DNA of 64,000 nucleotides, from NCBI GenBank assembly GCA_028713325.1, contig JAQTON010000001.1, forward strand, positions 62,001-126,000, written 5' to 3'. The notes under the pieces are model-generated. The model saw only the letters and a program-made list of their open reading frames with translations, was not told where the DNA came from and made no database searches. Shown piece by piece: positions 28,481 to 42,277 of the stretch. The position numbers and the translations under genes were made by a program. This DNA comes from Candidatus Altimarinota bacterium (GTDB taxonomy: Bacteria > Patescibacteriota > Gracilibacteria > BD1-5 > UBA2023). Positions within the stretch are counted from its first letter, which is position 1; each line of letters opens with the position of its first letter.

Positions 28481-31400
28481 ATGCACTATTCACGAATCCA
28501 AAAATGGCTCTCTTCCTTTTTGATTTTCTCTCTCCTTTTTCTCCAGACTTTCGAGGTTCCGGTGCTCAATACTACGCAAGCGGAAGCCAAGGTGAACGCG
28601 GATATCGTGTCTTTTATCGTGGATGATGCCATCTATAGCGGGGCGGTAAAATCCCGGGTTCTCCAGTACGCACAGGATGTGCAGGCGTACCTTCCGAACA
28701 CTCGGGTCGTTATTTTCCCGGTTCAAAAAACCGCGAATCCTTTTTCGATCGCTTCGGTTAATGAGAAGCTTTTTTACGAAGGGGACGGCGAAGGGCTTTC
28801 TCGACTCGTCGGAACCGTACTTATCGGAGAAGTTCCGCTCCCGGTAGTTCATAAGGAGGAAAGAGCGTTTATGAGCGTATATCCGTACGTGGATTTTGAC
28901 AATAAGAGTTTTGTGTACGATCAGACCAGGAATAGCTATGAATACACGACCAAAACTTTGATCGATGAGAAACCGGAGATTTGGCACTCGGTAATTCGAC
29001 CTAATACGGGTGACGCAACCAAGAACGAGAGTGAGCTCGTCACTTTTTTCAACAAAACGCATGATTTTTACAATAAACAGGGGCTTTTTTCTCCCGAAAA
29101 CACGCTCTTGGAACCGCGAGTTTTCTATATGGATACTTTTCATGATCAGGAAACCAGTAGTCCTGAGATGTGGAAATCGTACAATCTGTATCTCGAGAAT
29201 ATTGAAGACATCGCGTACAATCGTTTCAATAAATATCTTGCCAAGAAGCTTTATGATGCTTCGCAGGGGTTTTATAGTCTCGGTAGTGCATCGGCAACAA
29301 ATTCAGCTATCAAGTCCATTCTTGAGGCGTATTCCGGTTCCACTTTAGATATCTCTAAGGCTCCGGATATCACGACCAAAGACATCATAGAAAAATCGGT
29401 GAAACAATTTTTCGAAGTATTCAATGCGAAGTATATGGGGGATGTTCTTCGATATGTGTATAATGCCGGTCGATACGGGGATGCGAATAACGTTCGGGCA
29501 GACAGCACTCCGGTGATGATTGCCAAGAAAGATCTCTTCATGAGAACTACCCTGAAAGATGTGAATACCGCTCTTGAGTGAGCGATAGACACTCTTCTCA
29601 AAAACTCACTCGCAGAGAAAGTGAAGATTGCCACATCTTATGCAACCACCACTCGAACCCGCACACCCATATCTTCTGCCGGTACAACGGGCGGAACATC
29701 ATCCGCTCCTGCTTTTCGAACGAAAACTACCACAAAAATTTACAAAAATTACCTTTTTGGACAAGACGCCAGTACGATTACCGACATGAAACAATGTACC
29801 ATTGTTCGAGGAAGCACTCTTACCGTGGAAGCGAATCGCGGATACAATATAAAAAATGCGGAACTCGATGCGAATCTTTTGCAAGCGGACCTTCCGAATG
29901 CCGCATGTTTTCGCGGTGCTACCGCTGCGACGAGCTCCTACTGGTGAGGAAATTCTCCATTGAATTTTGATACAAACAAGGCACAAAGCGGAGAAATTGT
30001 CCTGAAATCTCATGGATATAAAGGCTTTGCAAAGCCGATTTATGATATGGCCGGTTCCCGAGAACTCGATTCCAATTCTCCTCTTCATATAGCGACTCCA
30101 CTGGATTGTCTCGATAACAGTATGTTGCTCCAACCGTACATTATTGGGACTAATGAAGACGGAACTCAGGAGGGTTGGCCGATAGAGACGAACGGAGAGC
30201 GTTTCAGCTGTATCACCGAACATGAGCCTCTTGCCACGCCCATTTCCGATTATTCTGCGTACCTCAATAATCTTCCCCTGGAAAACTGTACCACTTCGAA
30301 ACTGGAGCTCGACGGAGCGACGATACGAGAAGTTACCGATGACACTTGTGAATTCGTCAACAAGATAAAAGTATATAGTTTCAAAACACTCACCGGTTCC
30401 AGCATCATGGAGCACAAGTCTCCCACTGACGAGGAGTACGGTATAGAACTTTGAGAAATGGTAACCCCTTCCCTCCCATCTGATCGGGAGAGATATGTCG
30501 ATTATCTCGACAAAAACTTCGCCTATAAAAAAATAGTTTATCCGAATTTTTTTCGCATAACTCTCTCTGGATCCGAGCTTAATTATCCTGCTGCAACACT
30601 CAAGATCAAGAATCTTTTGGATGCAAAAACCGCAGAGATTCAAGCACTCGGCGGTACCATCGATCTCTACCGGATTTTGAGTGCCGATGAAAAAGTGTTG
30701 AATGCGGTTATAGAAGGAGTGATTTGGAATAATATGAAGAATGCGACTCTCAAGTATTCAAATACTTTGGAGCGAAGCCTCAATATCGATGGGGAGCAAA
30801 AAATCAGTGCCAACGATACAAAGAACGATTATGAGATTGCGTATCTCGGAGCACCCGGTGATGCGAAGAATATGTATCTCAAGGTGGATCCGGAGGCCAA
30901 GTCTCCTCCCTCGGCAGAAGTGGCCGGTATTATGGACCAAGTAAATAATTATCATGGACTTATTGACGGAACGAATATTGCCAATGTTTCGGGTGAACCG
31001 GTATTTACATGCGGACCGCCGGAATGAGTTCCTCTTTGGGAGTGGTTGCCGGCGATATTTTGTTGGCTTGGAACTATTCTCCCACCGACCATCAGTGCGG
31101 GAAGTTGTGGCGGATCCAACGGTAAAACAGGGAATCCACAGAATACTCCTTCCACTTTTGCGACTCCTGCAAATGCTCTCGATGCGAATGGAAACGGCGT
31201 ACTCGACGGGTATGAACTTATCGGTACCACCACCGGAGAATTGAAACTTCGAAATGGGGAGAAGGTTTTTGGATACGGAGAAAATGTGCCACTCGAAGCA
31301 GAACTCAGAAAAGACGGAAAGATTATCGATATCGACAGTTTTAACGTGATCTCTTTTGATATCAAAAAACTCACAGTACTGTCCTCGGCACAACATCCCG

Positions 31401-34400
31401 CTTCTACAGTGGTATACGACCGAAATGGAACCGGGACGATTGCCAATATCGACAATATCCTCCCCTATATCAATTTCCAACCGATGGAAATTCGGGCGCA
31501 AAATGGTCTTGCGAGCTATAATTTTTCTACGAAATACGATGACGTTGATGTAGTATTCGATGCACGCATTTTCACGAAAGATCGTTACGGAAAAATTATC
31601 GTCGACAAGAGATCAACACCGATGACTGTCTCCGTGCGTTCCGAGCGAATCTCTGTTCAGAGCAAAACAAAGAACCAAGCTCTTCCATTCGCTTTCAGTT
31701 CTATTATCGAAGCGGGAAACCCGAATGGTGCTCTTTTTAATCTCAAAAAGATAAATAAAGATGGAATAATACTTTCCGAAAATCTTCCCTATACTCTGAG
31801 TGTTTATGATGATATCGATAATACGCTTTTGCGTGGACCCATAAATGTTTCCGGGAATACCTATCTTTTCCGTGATGCATCGCTTTTGGATAGATCGGGA
31901 GTCTATCGTTTCGAATTCATCGACCAGAAAGGGATTAAAGGATTCACGACTCTCACCGTACTTCCTGCTTTGCCGACAAAAATAGAAGTGACTCCTTCTT
32001 CCAATACTTTTGTTGTTGGGCAAAAAACCACGGTTCTCGTACGTATTCTCGATGCCTTCGGGAATCTCGCACAAGGAGAAGTGTATAAGCTCGGCGGATC
32101 TATATCCTCTGGGGCAGAGTTCGTAGATTCGGATGGAAAGAAACTCGGAAGTACTCTGTCCAAGAATGTTATCCAATGATATGCGAGTTTTGACGTGACC
32201 AATTCCCAAACGAGCGATACTATGGATCTCTCGTTTCGTATCGACAGAGCCAATATCTCTTCCGATTCGGCACTCCTTCGTTCTATAGATTTCGCGAAAG
32301 TTTCCGTAGAAGTGGCAGACAGGGAGCATATAGTTGCCGGAAAAGAGAAACATGCCGTACGCATCAGGGTGCTGGATAGAAATAATCAAGTATTGAGCGG
32401 GTACAACGGGATTCTTTCCCTCGATTTTCCAAAACTTTCCGGAACTCTCAGTACCCCATTTGTACGCATTGCCAAAGGAGTTTCCGAAACAGATATTTTC
32501 CTCACTCCCGGATATGTTGCAGAAAAGAATCTCCGCATTTTATCGCAGATTCCCGGAGTCAGTGCTATGGAGGGGGACGTCGTTACCATTCTGCCCGATG
32601 TTCCTATGAGTTTCGCTTTTGTAAAAAAAGACGATCGCATGGAAGCACGAGAGGGAAATCTGAATACCACTCGAGCAACTCTCTATGACCGATATGGAAA
32701 TATTGCCTATACCGCAATGGGATATAACTTGACGCTCCGTATCCCGGAAGAATCTCAAAAATATGCGAGTATAGCGGATACGGAACACACCTTCTCCGGC
32801 GGTACTCTCGATTTCGACATAGGAGCCACTGCTCTTCCGGGAAAGGCGTATATCATAGGGAAAGTTGCTCCCGGACTCGAATCAAACAGTTTTACTATCA
32901 CCGATAAATCCAATAGAACTCTCACTGTCACGGGAATTTCAGAAAATGTCACTCCACTCGATACCTACTATATTTTCAACAAATCGAAGCTCGATGGCAT
33001 GCGATACGATGCTCAATATAGCGTCCTTCTCGGAGGAGAATACGGAGATGTGACGGTTGATGGATATCTGGGCGGTGAGATTCTCTTCAATCATGATTCC
33101 AAATCTCTGGCCGTTACCACGCTTCTGAATAATCCATGGAAAGAACAGGATATATTTGGATTCACTCCGGCAGGGAAATATTCCTATATAAAAAAAGCGG
33201 ATGATACGCAATCCCTGCAAACCAGTCTTATCGACAATGGATCAAAGAGTTACATCGCTTTTTATGACGCGTACCGTAAAGAATACATCGCTCGTGCCTG
33301 GCTCAATATCGACCCGAGCGTTACGAGATATCTTCCTTGTACGGGATCCGGGAATGATATAACGAATTGTGAAATCGCTTCACAGACGACCGTCTTTATG
33401 AAGGGATTCAATGGGAATACGAGTGTAGGAGAAAACGGATGACTTTCTCTTTATTCCCAGAATAATATACCGCTCCTTCGGATAAATCCGAGTGGAGGAA
33501 TGGAGAAATATCCGGGTATAAATCTGGAACTCGACGACAAAGGAATTTCCAATCTTCTCGGTATCCGCATCGTTTCAAATGGGGCTCAGATAGGGTATCT
33601 GGGTATCAGATTTTCGAGTGATACCGTAGAAACAGTTACTTCCTCCGGACTTGACTCAGCTCTTCGGTTACACAAAAATGCACTCGTGTTTGAAACTCTC
33701 TCCAATAGGTATATTTCTCATAAAACACACCTTGGGGTTTCGTCGAGAGGATCCGAAGGAATTATGTTTGCTTTCAAGGATAGTGCAACTGGTGAGATAG
33801 GTGCTCTCGATACTGCATATATTACAAAATCCGGACTGAACGGTTTGGAAGACTATCCGAAAAAAACAGGTATCGGATGGGAAGGAACAAATCGGATGCT
33901 TTTGGAAGTGTCTGCAGGAACCTCTATCGGTAATGCCACGAAGTTTTATCAGACGTTCTCGACTATCACTCTCGGAGATGCGGTTTCACATCTTCCGAGG
34001 GTTTCAACGACGAGCAATTTTGACCAGACTATTGGAACTCAGATTTCTGTCGGAAATGGAGAGCAGATAGAATCGTACAAAAAGATCGACATAAACGCAG
34101 ACGGAGTTCCGGATATGGTGATTTTCTATGAAAGCGGGAAGATCCAGCTTCTCATAAATTATTCGGGATCTTTCAAAGACATGGGGTATCTTGCCTATGT
34201 TTCGGACGGAGGGGCATGACGAAAATGAGTGGGAAATTTCTTCGGTGATGGGTACGATGACATCGTCCTCACCGATGCAAAATGAAAACTTATCGTCCTC
34301 GACAATATACAAGGAAAACTTACACGCACTTCTCCCATTATCATAAACTCTTCCGGAGCCACGGAGGATATTCACGGATACATCCAGCAATTGGAAGTAT

Positions 34401-37400
34401 TTGATATGGACAGCGATGGGAAATCCGACATCGTAACGCTCGACGATAGCGGAGAAATCAACATACTCTATGGAACCGAGCGTACAATAGCAGGAAAAAC
34501 AGAGCACTTTTTCACAAAACATCTTATAGAAAGCGGTCTCGGACTCAGACTCTCAACGGGAGTGCGAAATGATGGCGGGGCGTTTTCCTATACGGGACTC
34601 CAGTCTCCCAATTCATCCGGAAATTTTCTCTCGGCCGACAGTTCCACAGGAGCTATCAATGAGGGTATGATTAATAATATCATCTATTACGGATACAACT
34701 ATCAGTCCGACAACACTACGAACAATACTTCGCTCCGCAATGCGAATGCAGCGATCGGGGCGAGCGTCGGTACAAACGTCATAGATAATACGAACAATAC
34801 CCAACTGACAGCGGATATATCTCAGATGATAGCAGATACTGCTCTTCTCGCTGGTTCTGGAAATACTGATTTCAGTGCCCTTTCCGCTTCCAGCAGAGGA
34901 AGCGAGAGAACGTTCATTCGCTCGCCTTTTGCCGAGGGGAAGGGGTTGAAAGTAGAGAAAAATTACAAGATTATGACGAGTGAAACGAGAGATACAATGC
35001 AAACGGGTGATAAAATCCGGGTGGAAATCGTACTTACCAATACTTCAAATAAAACTTTTCGGGATGCCGTATATCTCGATTCCAATGACCGTAAGATTTT
35101 CTTGGAAGACCAGAGTGGGGTATATACTCTTGTGAGAAACGGAGGAACGGAAGAACAACGTCCTCTCAAATACCTCACAAATGGAGAATTTGATTATGGA
35201 TTTGATTTTACGAGTATCGCTTCGGGAGAAGTCATCAGGATACAATACCTCATAACCGCCACTCCCACGGCATTCGGAAAGATGGCTGTAGGACTTCTTG
35301 AAAAAGGAGAATGAGGGGATGATATATATGGCGATATCAGTCTCTCTCCCAACAATATATGCGGAGGAAGTCTTATGATGTGGCGATCCGTGGAGCCATT
35401 CGCCCGAAGTTATGAGAAAGGAAGCAAGAATTTTATAGATAATTCCGTTCTCCCTGATTCTCTCGCAAAAAATGCCATCGATCTCGATAAAAACGGCATT
35501 CCCGACTATATTGATGAGCTTATAAAAAGCGGAAAAGAAGGTACGTCGCTCCTGAAAACATATTCTGATACCCAACTCGGGATATACAATACAGATACGA
35601 ACGGCAATAGCATCCCGGATCGCGGAGATACGAAAGGATCGAAGATAGTCTCTTATAATCCGAGCAATGGAAGCATAGAAATAGGAGGACTCAGTTCCGG
35701 GAATATCGAAGCTATCAATTCTTGAATCGATGAAATCGTTCGATGACTCGGGTGTGGATTCGGATGAGGATCTTGTCTTTCTCTCCCGCTCAACTGGGCA
35801 CCTCTTGCTCCGGGATCTGCCCCCACGGCATTTGGATTTCCGCTCGGAGAGATGAGTCCGAGCACCGGTTTGCCTATATTTTCAGCACTTACGGGAGTTC
35901 CACTCTATGGTCCATGGGGATGTATTCCTATCCCAGCGGTATGGCCATTATCACCCATCGGTTATGAGAACACTTGCGGAAGTAATCTTCCCAATGCGGG
36001 TTGATGGCTTGGTGCAACGAGTCCGTTTAATTTCTTCCGACTCTATATCACCCCGACTATTACCGGTGCTGTCGGTATGGCAGCATGTTTTGGTGTGGTT
36101 CCAGCGGTAAGTGGAAGAATCCCCCCTCCGGGGGTTTCTCCGCTCGTTCCATGAGGGAATTGTATCGTCGCAGCGAAGCCACTTCTCGGCTGTAAAAGTG
36201 ACGGTTCTGATGGGAATGCCGGGTCTCTCGGTCTCGGAATGAATACAAATAACTCCTATGTCAATGCGAACGCCTGTATAAAACAGTGAGGAAATACCGC
36301 ACTTCTTCCAGAAGACAGGAAAAATATTATCTCCTATGTTGCGGGAGATAATGCACATCTTCCGGAGATCAATGCCAGTATGGCACAATGAAATCTCTCA
36401 AGTCTTTCCGCCGGACCGCTCGTCGGTATCGGACTTGGAGGGGGAGAAGAAGCGAATTTTGAAGTCTCTCTCGATACCGCGGCTATGAAAAACTTTGATT
36501 TTGGAAATATTATAAAAATCAAGAACTCACGAGTATCTGCCTTTCCGGATTTCCTTATGGATTGGGCGAATCGACAATTAGAAGAGATAGTAAATAAACT
36601 CACGAGTCTTCCGACTCTCTATATCATCCTTCCAGATTTCGATGGATTTGATCTTACCGGGTATGGTGAGATTTTCGATAAATTTTCAGCAGGAAAATCG
36701 GCCGACGGGAAAGATTATTCTGCATCGATGCTTTCAAATTCTCAATTGGAAAATCCCACTCTCTGATTAGCCCAATTGCAGTATAATTCTCTTGTCACGG
36801 ATAATAAAGATACGATTAATTCTCTCGGAAAAAATGTTTCCGGGATCAAAGCGGCATATGAATTTATGTCGCACCTTCCGCTCATCAAACTTCAAACGGA
36901 GATGATAGATATCGCGATACCGTGGCTTTCATTCGAAGAGATGGATAAGTGGCTCATCAGTGCGAAATTGACCATGAAGCAGTGGAAAATGGAGCTTGCG
37001 GATAAGCAGGACAAATGGTCCCGTCTCCAAAATCTGAGCGAGGCAGACAAGAAAGTTATGGTAGATACGGAGTGACTCATAGGATCTCTCCAGGAAAATA
37101 TTCAGATTATCGAGGAATATAAAAGATTCCCCGAGAAACTTCAGAAGTACCTCACTTGGAAAGAGCGGTATGCGAGTCAGATTCTCTGTAATATCGAAGC
37201 GATAGAAGAGATGATGGGGGGATGGCTATCCGACAACGGAAAGCGTTTCCGTACTTGGGTGGAACTCTATATCCTCATCAAAGCCATTCTCAAGTCTTGG
37301 CAACTTATCGTGGATCTTTTCTACGGATATGAGGCAGAATGCAGCGTATGTCGCAATGAGAGATACGATTTGAAGCACTTTGTTATGAAGCTTATTTCTG

Positions 37401-40400
37401 CGATTATTCCACAGATTCCCATTATCCAGTTCCCAAAATGGCCGGATATTTGGCTCGATCTGCATAATATTCGCGGATGACTTCGTATCCTTATGCCGGA
37501 GTTTCATTTCAACTTCGTGCCGATGATTCTCCCCGAGCTTCCTCGACTGTATCTTCCGGATGTTCCGACCGTGAACATCGGACTTCCGAATCTTCCGATA
37601 CTTCCTCGACTTCCGGAACTCCCGGAACTTCCCGATCTTCCGAGTCTTCCAAATATTAAACTTCCCGATCTTCCGCCACCGCCGACCATTCCGAAACTCT
37701 TCGGAGGTATCGCTGCGGTGCTCGATATCTTTAAGATTGTTGCGAAAATTCTCTGTATTATGCGTATCAATCCATTTGTACCGGAATGGAGAGCGGGTGA
37801 TCAAATCGCCCAGATTACCGAACGACAGGGAACTATGCCCGGACTTGATTTCCTCAATGTGGAGTTTCCGAATTTCTCACTCTCTTTTATCGATGCCATA
37901 AAAGTCACCACGTATGTGAATCTCGAGTTTGATATCGATTTCATCGTCGCTATGTCAAAAGCGACGCTTGATCCACTCAATCAGTTCACGAACGATCTTT
38001 CCAATATCGGATCCATTACGATACCGGATATTAATCTGCGAGACACTCTCCCGCAGAATATCAACGTGAATCTCGGACCTCAAGGGTATGTTCCAAAGAA
38101 AAAAGCGACTAAAAATGAAATAATGTCAGCGCTTCTCCAGAAATTCTCTTTTGATATACTCCATAATTTTATCGCTCTCAACCAGTATATGGAGAAACAT
38201 TCCAAAGAAGAGGTAACGGTGCAGGGATTGAAAGACGTATTGACAGAAAACATACAAAAAATCCGAGGTATCCACGAACCGAAAGCTCTTGCAATCGCTG
38301 AAACCCTTCAAAAAGCGGTGAATTATCAAGGGGAAAGCGAAACGAAATTCATACAAGAGCTGACAAAAGAAAATACGGAGAAATTCAATTTCATCAAGGA
38401 TTATATACTCTTGGAGAAAATGGAGGCGACGCGACTCAAGACAGAGATGGACACGATACTCAGAACCGGCACGATGAATAAGGAAACCACCCCTACGCTC
38501 ATCTCTATCGGAAGCGAGAATATAAAAGCCAGCTCTCTTTCCACCGATACCGGAGTCGCAGATGATTTAAAGAAAGAAATTCTCAGGGGCAATGCTCGCA
38601 TACTTCCCAGCCTCGAACGTATTAAAAATGGTGAGAAAGACAAAGCTACTCAGGAGATTCAAGAAATGGGGAATGTTCTTGTGACGGGGATTCAAGAGAG
38701 TCTCTCCTCTTTTGCTCGTGACACGAAGAGAAATGATTCGATCCATACCCTCGCTTACGCCGATAGTACGAAGAAACTTCTCGCTATCAACACCAGTGGA
38801 TCATCCCCATCTACGAGTACCTCCGCTCCTTCTCCATCGCAGTCAACACAACCGTCCACAACAGCAGCTTCTTATCAATACGAGGGTATTTATATTTTAG
38901 ACAAAAACAATAAACAGGTCCGACTTTTTGACTATATCGATGCGGTGGATGGGAAAGAAGAACTCGTATATAGCGATGTGGATAAAGACGGAGACGATGA
39001 TATCGTCTATCGAATGGATAATAGTCTCTATCTGAAGCAGAATTTCTCCAAAGATATCGAGACGAGTCATTCTTCCGATTCGCCAAAAGTACTTTCTCTG
39101 CAAGATTTTCTCAATACCGTGTCAGATGCCGGTTCTTCCAGAGTTCTTGCTGCTCCGAATCATTTCGAAGAGACGTTTATCACTTCCGGAGAGATTGATT
39201 TCTCTTTCCGCCCGGCAAACCCACTTCGAGACAATCTCTTTCGATTCGAATACTATGATTATATCGATCGATTCGATAGAATCACTTCCGGAGAAAATTC
39301 CCTTTCCATCTCCCCGAAAACAACGATTCATATGGTGGATTTGATTCCGGAACTTTCGAGTGAAACAGTTATGGATACCGCTCATACAGGGTTCGTCTGA
39401 CGACGAAATACCCTGACCTTTGGTCGCGGATCATGAGAGGCAACGGTAACCATGAATGCTTATCAGTATGCGACACCGGAAACAAATGGCACAAATCCCA
39501 TTATTATTGCCGAATGACGCACGGTATATACCGATGCCGGAGGTGCGACCATTTCTTATATTCGTGACGGTGAAACGGAAATGCAAACGCTTTCTTTTGA
39601 CCGAAATACGAATTATGAATTTCTGACAAACACCAAGATATGGGTACGGAGCGGAAAGCTTTATCTCTTCAAGAATTCTCAGGAACAAAAGACTCTCAAT
39701 GCGGGAGATATCTATGGTGTGCCCGTTCTTCCGGGAACAAAAGTGGAACTTGCAAATGAGAACAGCTTCATATCCTTCTTCTCTCATGACGGAAGTTCTC
39801 TGCGTTTGGACGGACCGGGAACCTACCAGTATTATTCACTTTGAAAAAAATCAGAGGAATATACAGTATCGCTTCCAGCTCCAAATGATTGGTACTATGC
39901 GAAACTGTACTCCACGGCAAAAAATATAAACAGCACTCCTGTTTCGCTCCACCTTCTCTCTCCTCAAAAACATACTGATATGGAAGGTCCGCTCATCACC
40001 TACGGGGATGCGATTCGAGTACCGGTATATCAAAAGCTCGTACTGAGTTTCGCGACCTATATGGAGGATATATCGGGAGTGAATAAGGTATGGATTGATG
40101 CAGATCTTATGAAAGATACGGACGGAGACGGAGACACGAAGAACGATAAAGACAGCCTCGATACTACGACGCTTCATGGAATCAGAAAAGGAAATACCCT
40201 TTCGAATTTTGAAGTGGGACCATTTGACACTCTCTTTACGAAAAAAATACGACTCTTTGCACAGGACGGGAATGGAAATATATCTTCAAAAGATCTGACT
40301 CTTACCGTGTATCCGCCAGTTCCAGAGATTGTATCTCTTTCTGGAAATGTGGTTTCCGGAGGTTTGAGTGAAATTCTCGGGAATGAACCCATTGATATAT

Positions 40401-41008
40401 TCCGACTCAGAAACGGTGCTCTTACTCGCATAGAACCTACTGCATCGGATTTGGCAAAAACAAAAGAAAATGGAACATTCACTCTTCCTACGCTTGAAAC
40501 AAGCGGTATTGTTCTTACGCAATCCGGACAAAATATCGCCACGATACAGGAACGAACCGGGAAGATTACCCTTGAAGATACTTCATTTCATATCTCTGTT
40601 CTTCCGGCAACCAAAGATTCGCCACTTCATATTCAAGTGCTTTCCCCAACCAATAACTTGGTATTTTCCGAGAGCATAAATATCTCAACCGTATCTCATA
40701 TGGAATCGGTATCGAGTCTCGATACTATCACCGGAACCGGCATATTTGTTTCTCCAATTATTGGATTTTCCTTTATAAAAAACACTCTATCGAGTCCGAA
40801 TCTTCCGGGTGGAGGATATGTCATCGATACAAATCATAAGGCAATCGCCGGTATCTCAAAATCGGGAGATATCTATATTCTCGACACGGACTATGAACTC
40901 TCCTATGCAACAAAAGGTTCGCATATCCTTCTTCGAATTCAAGATTCGAGGAAGAACACTGTCGCAGATATTTTGTATAAGATTGATGCGGAGTATGTTT
41001 TAAAATAA
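28481..41008 (+). CDS. Giant secreted surface protein (4,175 aa)
   Basis: All the large pieces from 28481 to 41008 lie in the same frame and are separated only by TGA (more than 20), never TAA or TAG, so this is one gene of 4,176 codons. It starts with a signal peptide (hydrophobic core SSFLIFSLLFLQ, cleavage near AEA, residue 36). Visible parts: an N-terminal globular region (about 37-370); Ig/invasin-like beta domains (about 1165-1480, around VLVRILDAFGNLAQG); FG-GAP or EF-hand-like calcium loops (NADGVPDMV near 1870, DMDSDGKSDIV near 1975, DTNGNSIPD near 2370, DVDKDGDDDIV near 3500, DTDGDGDTKND near 3878); a Leu-Pro tract (about 3015-3072); a Ser/Thr/Pro linker (about 3437-3465); and a FecR-like segment (about 3700-3790). 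No C-terminal anchor is seen. A calcium-dependent adhesin or attachment protein is inferred. Confidence 0.9.
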
Positions 41009-41023
41009 ATAACTTTACATTCT

Positions 41024-41593
41024 ATGTACCTCTTCATAGACACCATATCGGCCCCCGCGACTTATATCCTTTTCGATTCCGAAAGGACTATAGTGTCGCA
41101 AGAGTTTCTGAAGCTCTCTTGACGAGAATCGGAACATTTTCTCGTCTCTCTTATGGAGTTTCTTGAAAAGAATAATCTGGAGTACGGGGAACTGAAAGGG
41201 GTAGTCGTCGTGAACGGACCGGGGAGTTTTACCGCGATGCGTATTATTACACTCACCGTAAATACCCTCTCGTTCGTGCATCATATCCCATTGTACGGCA
41301 TCGATTATTTTACTCTCTCGGAACTTTCTATGAGTGGTTATCCCATACTCCTGCGGGCAAATCGGGGTGAGTACTTGATACAAAAAAAGAAAAATACTTC
41401 CCCAATATTTATTGCTGTCTCGGATATTCCGTCCGGATCCTATTTTTGAATAGGGGATGCAAATGATTTTACAAATGGCACGATTTCGATACAATCAAAT
41501 CTTCGATACGATGTATTTTGTAGGAATTTTCAAAATGAAAACCCGATACAAAAGGTAGAACCACTGTACATTAAAAAACCTAACATTTCCTAA
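41024..41593 (+). CDS. tsaB: TsaB-like tRNA t6A synthesis protein
   Basis: Two recoded TGA codons give 189 residues from ATG 41024 to TAA 41591-41593. The N-terminal YLFIDTISAPATYILFD and the motif VVVNGPGSFTAMRI are those of TsaB, the inactive paralogue that supports TsaD in making threonylcarbamoyl-adenosine at position 37 of tRNAs reading ANN codons. It is shorter than E. coli TsaB (about 230). TsaD and TsaE are not in the window. It starts 15 bases after the giant gene with no terminator between, so it may share that transcript. Confidence 0.88.
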
Positions 41594-41604
41594 TCCTTGT
41601 CAGT

Positions 41605-42171
41605 ATGTCACTTAATATTCACGGACTTAATCTCGTCGGTCTCAGAGATACCTTTCGTCCGAATGAAGAGCTGAAACTCGTTTTGAAGCGTCACTGGATA
41701 GTGTATCTATATCTGGGATTTTATGCGTTCTTTCTCTTTTTTTCTTCCGCTATACTCATTATCTATCATTCTTCGATATTTTCTTCTGATAACAGCAACT
41801 TTTTTACTCTATTTCTCATCGTATATTGGTCTGTATATCTCCTCTTTCTCTACATCACTTGGGCAAATAATGAACTGGATCTCTTTGTTATCACCGATCA
41901 GAGAATACGGGGAATAGAGCAAATCTCTTTTCTCAACCGAACTATTTCCGAATGTTCGCTCGATGATGTGAAGGAAGTAAATGCTCAAACCAAGGGTCTT
42001 CTCGAAAATCTCCTCAATTTCGGAACGGTTTCCATGCATACCGCTTCGGAAAACTCCAATTTCACTATGCATTTTGCCCCTTCCCCCATAGATAACGCGA
42101 GTATTATTCGGAATGTTATTCAAGATAACAAGGCGAAGAAAAAAGAGCAGACAGAAGAGAAGAAGGATTAG
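41605..42171 (+). CDS. Membrane protein with a bacterial PH-like domain (188 aa)
   Basis: Two membrane helices (about residues 30-52 and 61-82) are followed by a domain with LDLFVITDQRIRGIEQISFLNRT and SLDDVKEVNAQTKGLLENLLNFG, the pattern of the YdbS/bPH_2-type PH-like domains. The tail is strongly charged (KAKKKEQTEEKKD). The substrate or partner is unknown. It starts 11 bases after tsaB and is followed by trxB. Confidence 0.8.
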   Translation: MSLNIHGLNLVGLRDTFRPNEELKLVLKRHWIVYLYLGFYAFFLFFSSAILIIYHSSIFSSDNSNFFTLFLIVYWSVYLLFLYITWANNELDLFVITDQRIRGIEQISFLNRTISECSLDDVKEVNAQTKGLLENLLNFGTVSMHTASENSNFTMHFAPSPIDNASIIRNVIQDNKAKKKEQTEEKKD

Positions 42172-42277
42172 TGAGCGGTAATTCCTCTCTCGTTATCACT
42201 CGTTTTTCTTCGGATGAGGAGGATAAAGAGAAATGACCATTAATTCTATATTTTACATTCTAAATTCTCAATTATTT

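Noticed and set aside
28481-41008. A row of about fifteen separate short genes or a decaying pseudogene
   Set aside because: All pieces are in one frame and separated only by TGA. With TGA as Gly they form a single intact gene, as in many other genes here.
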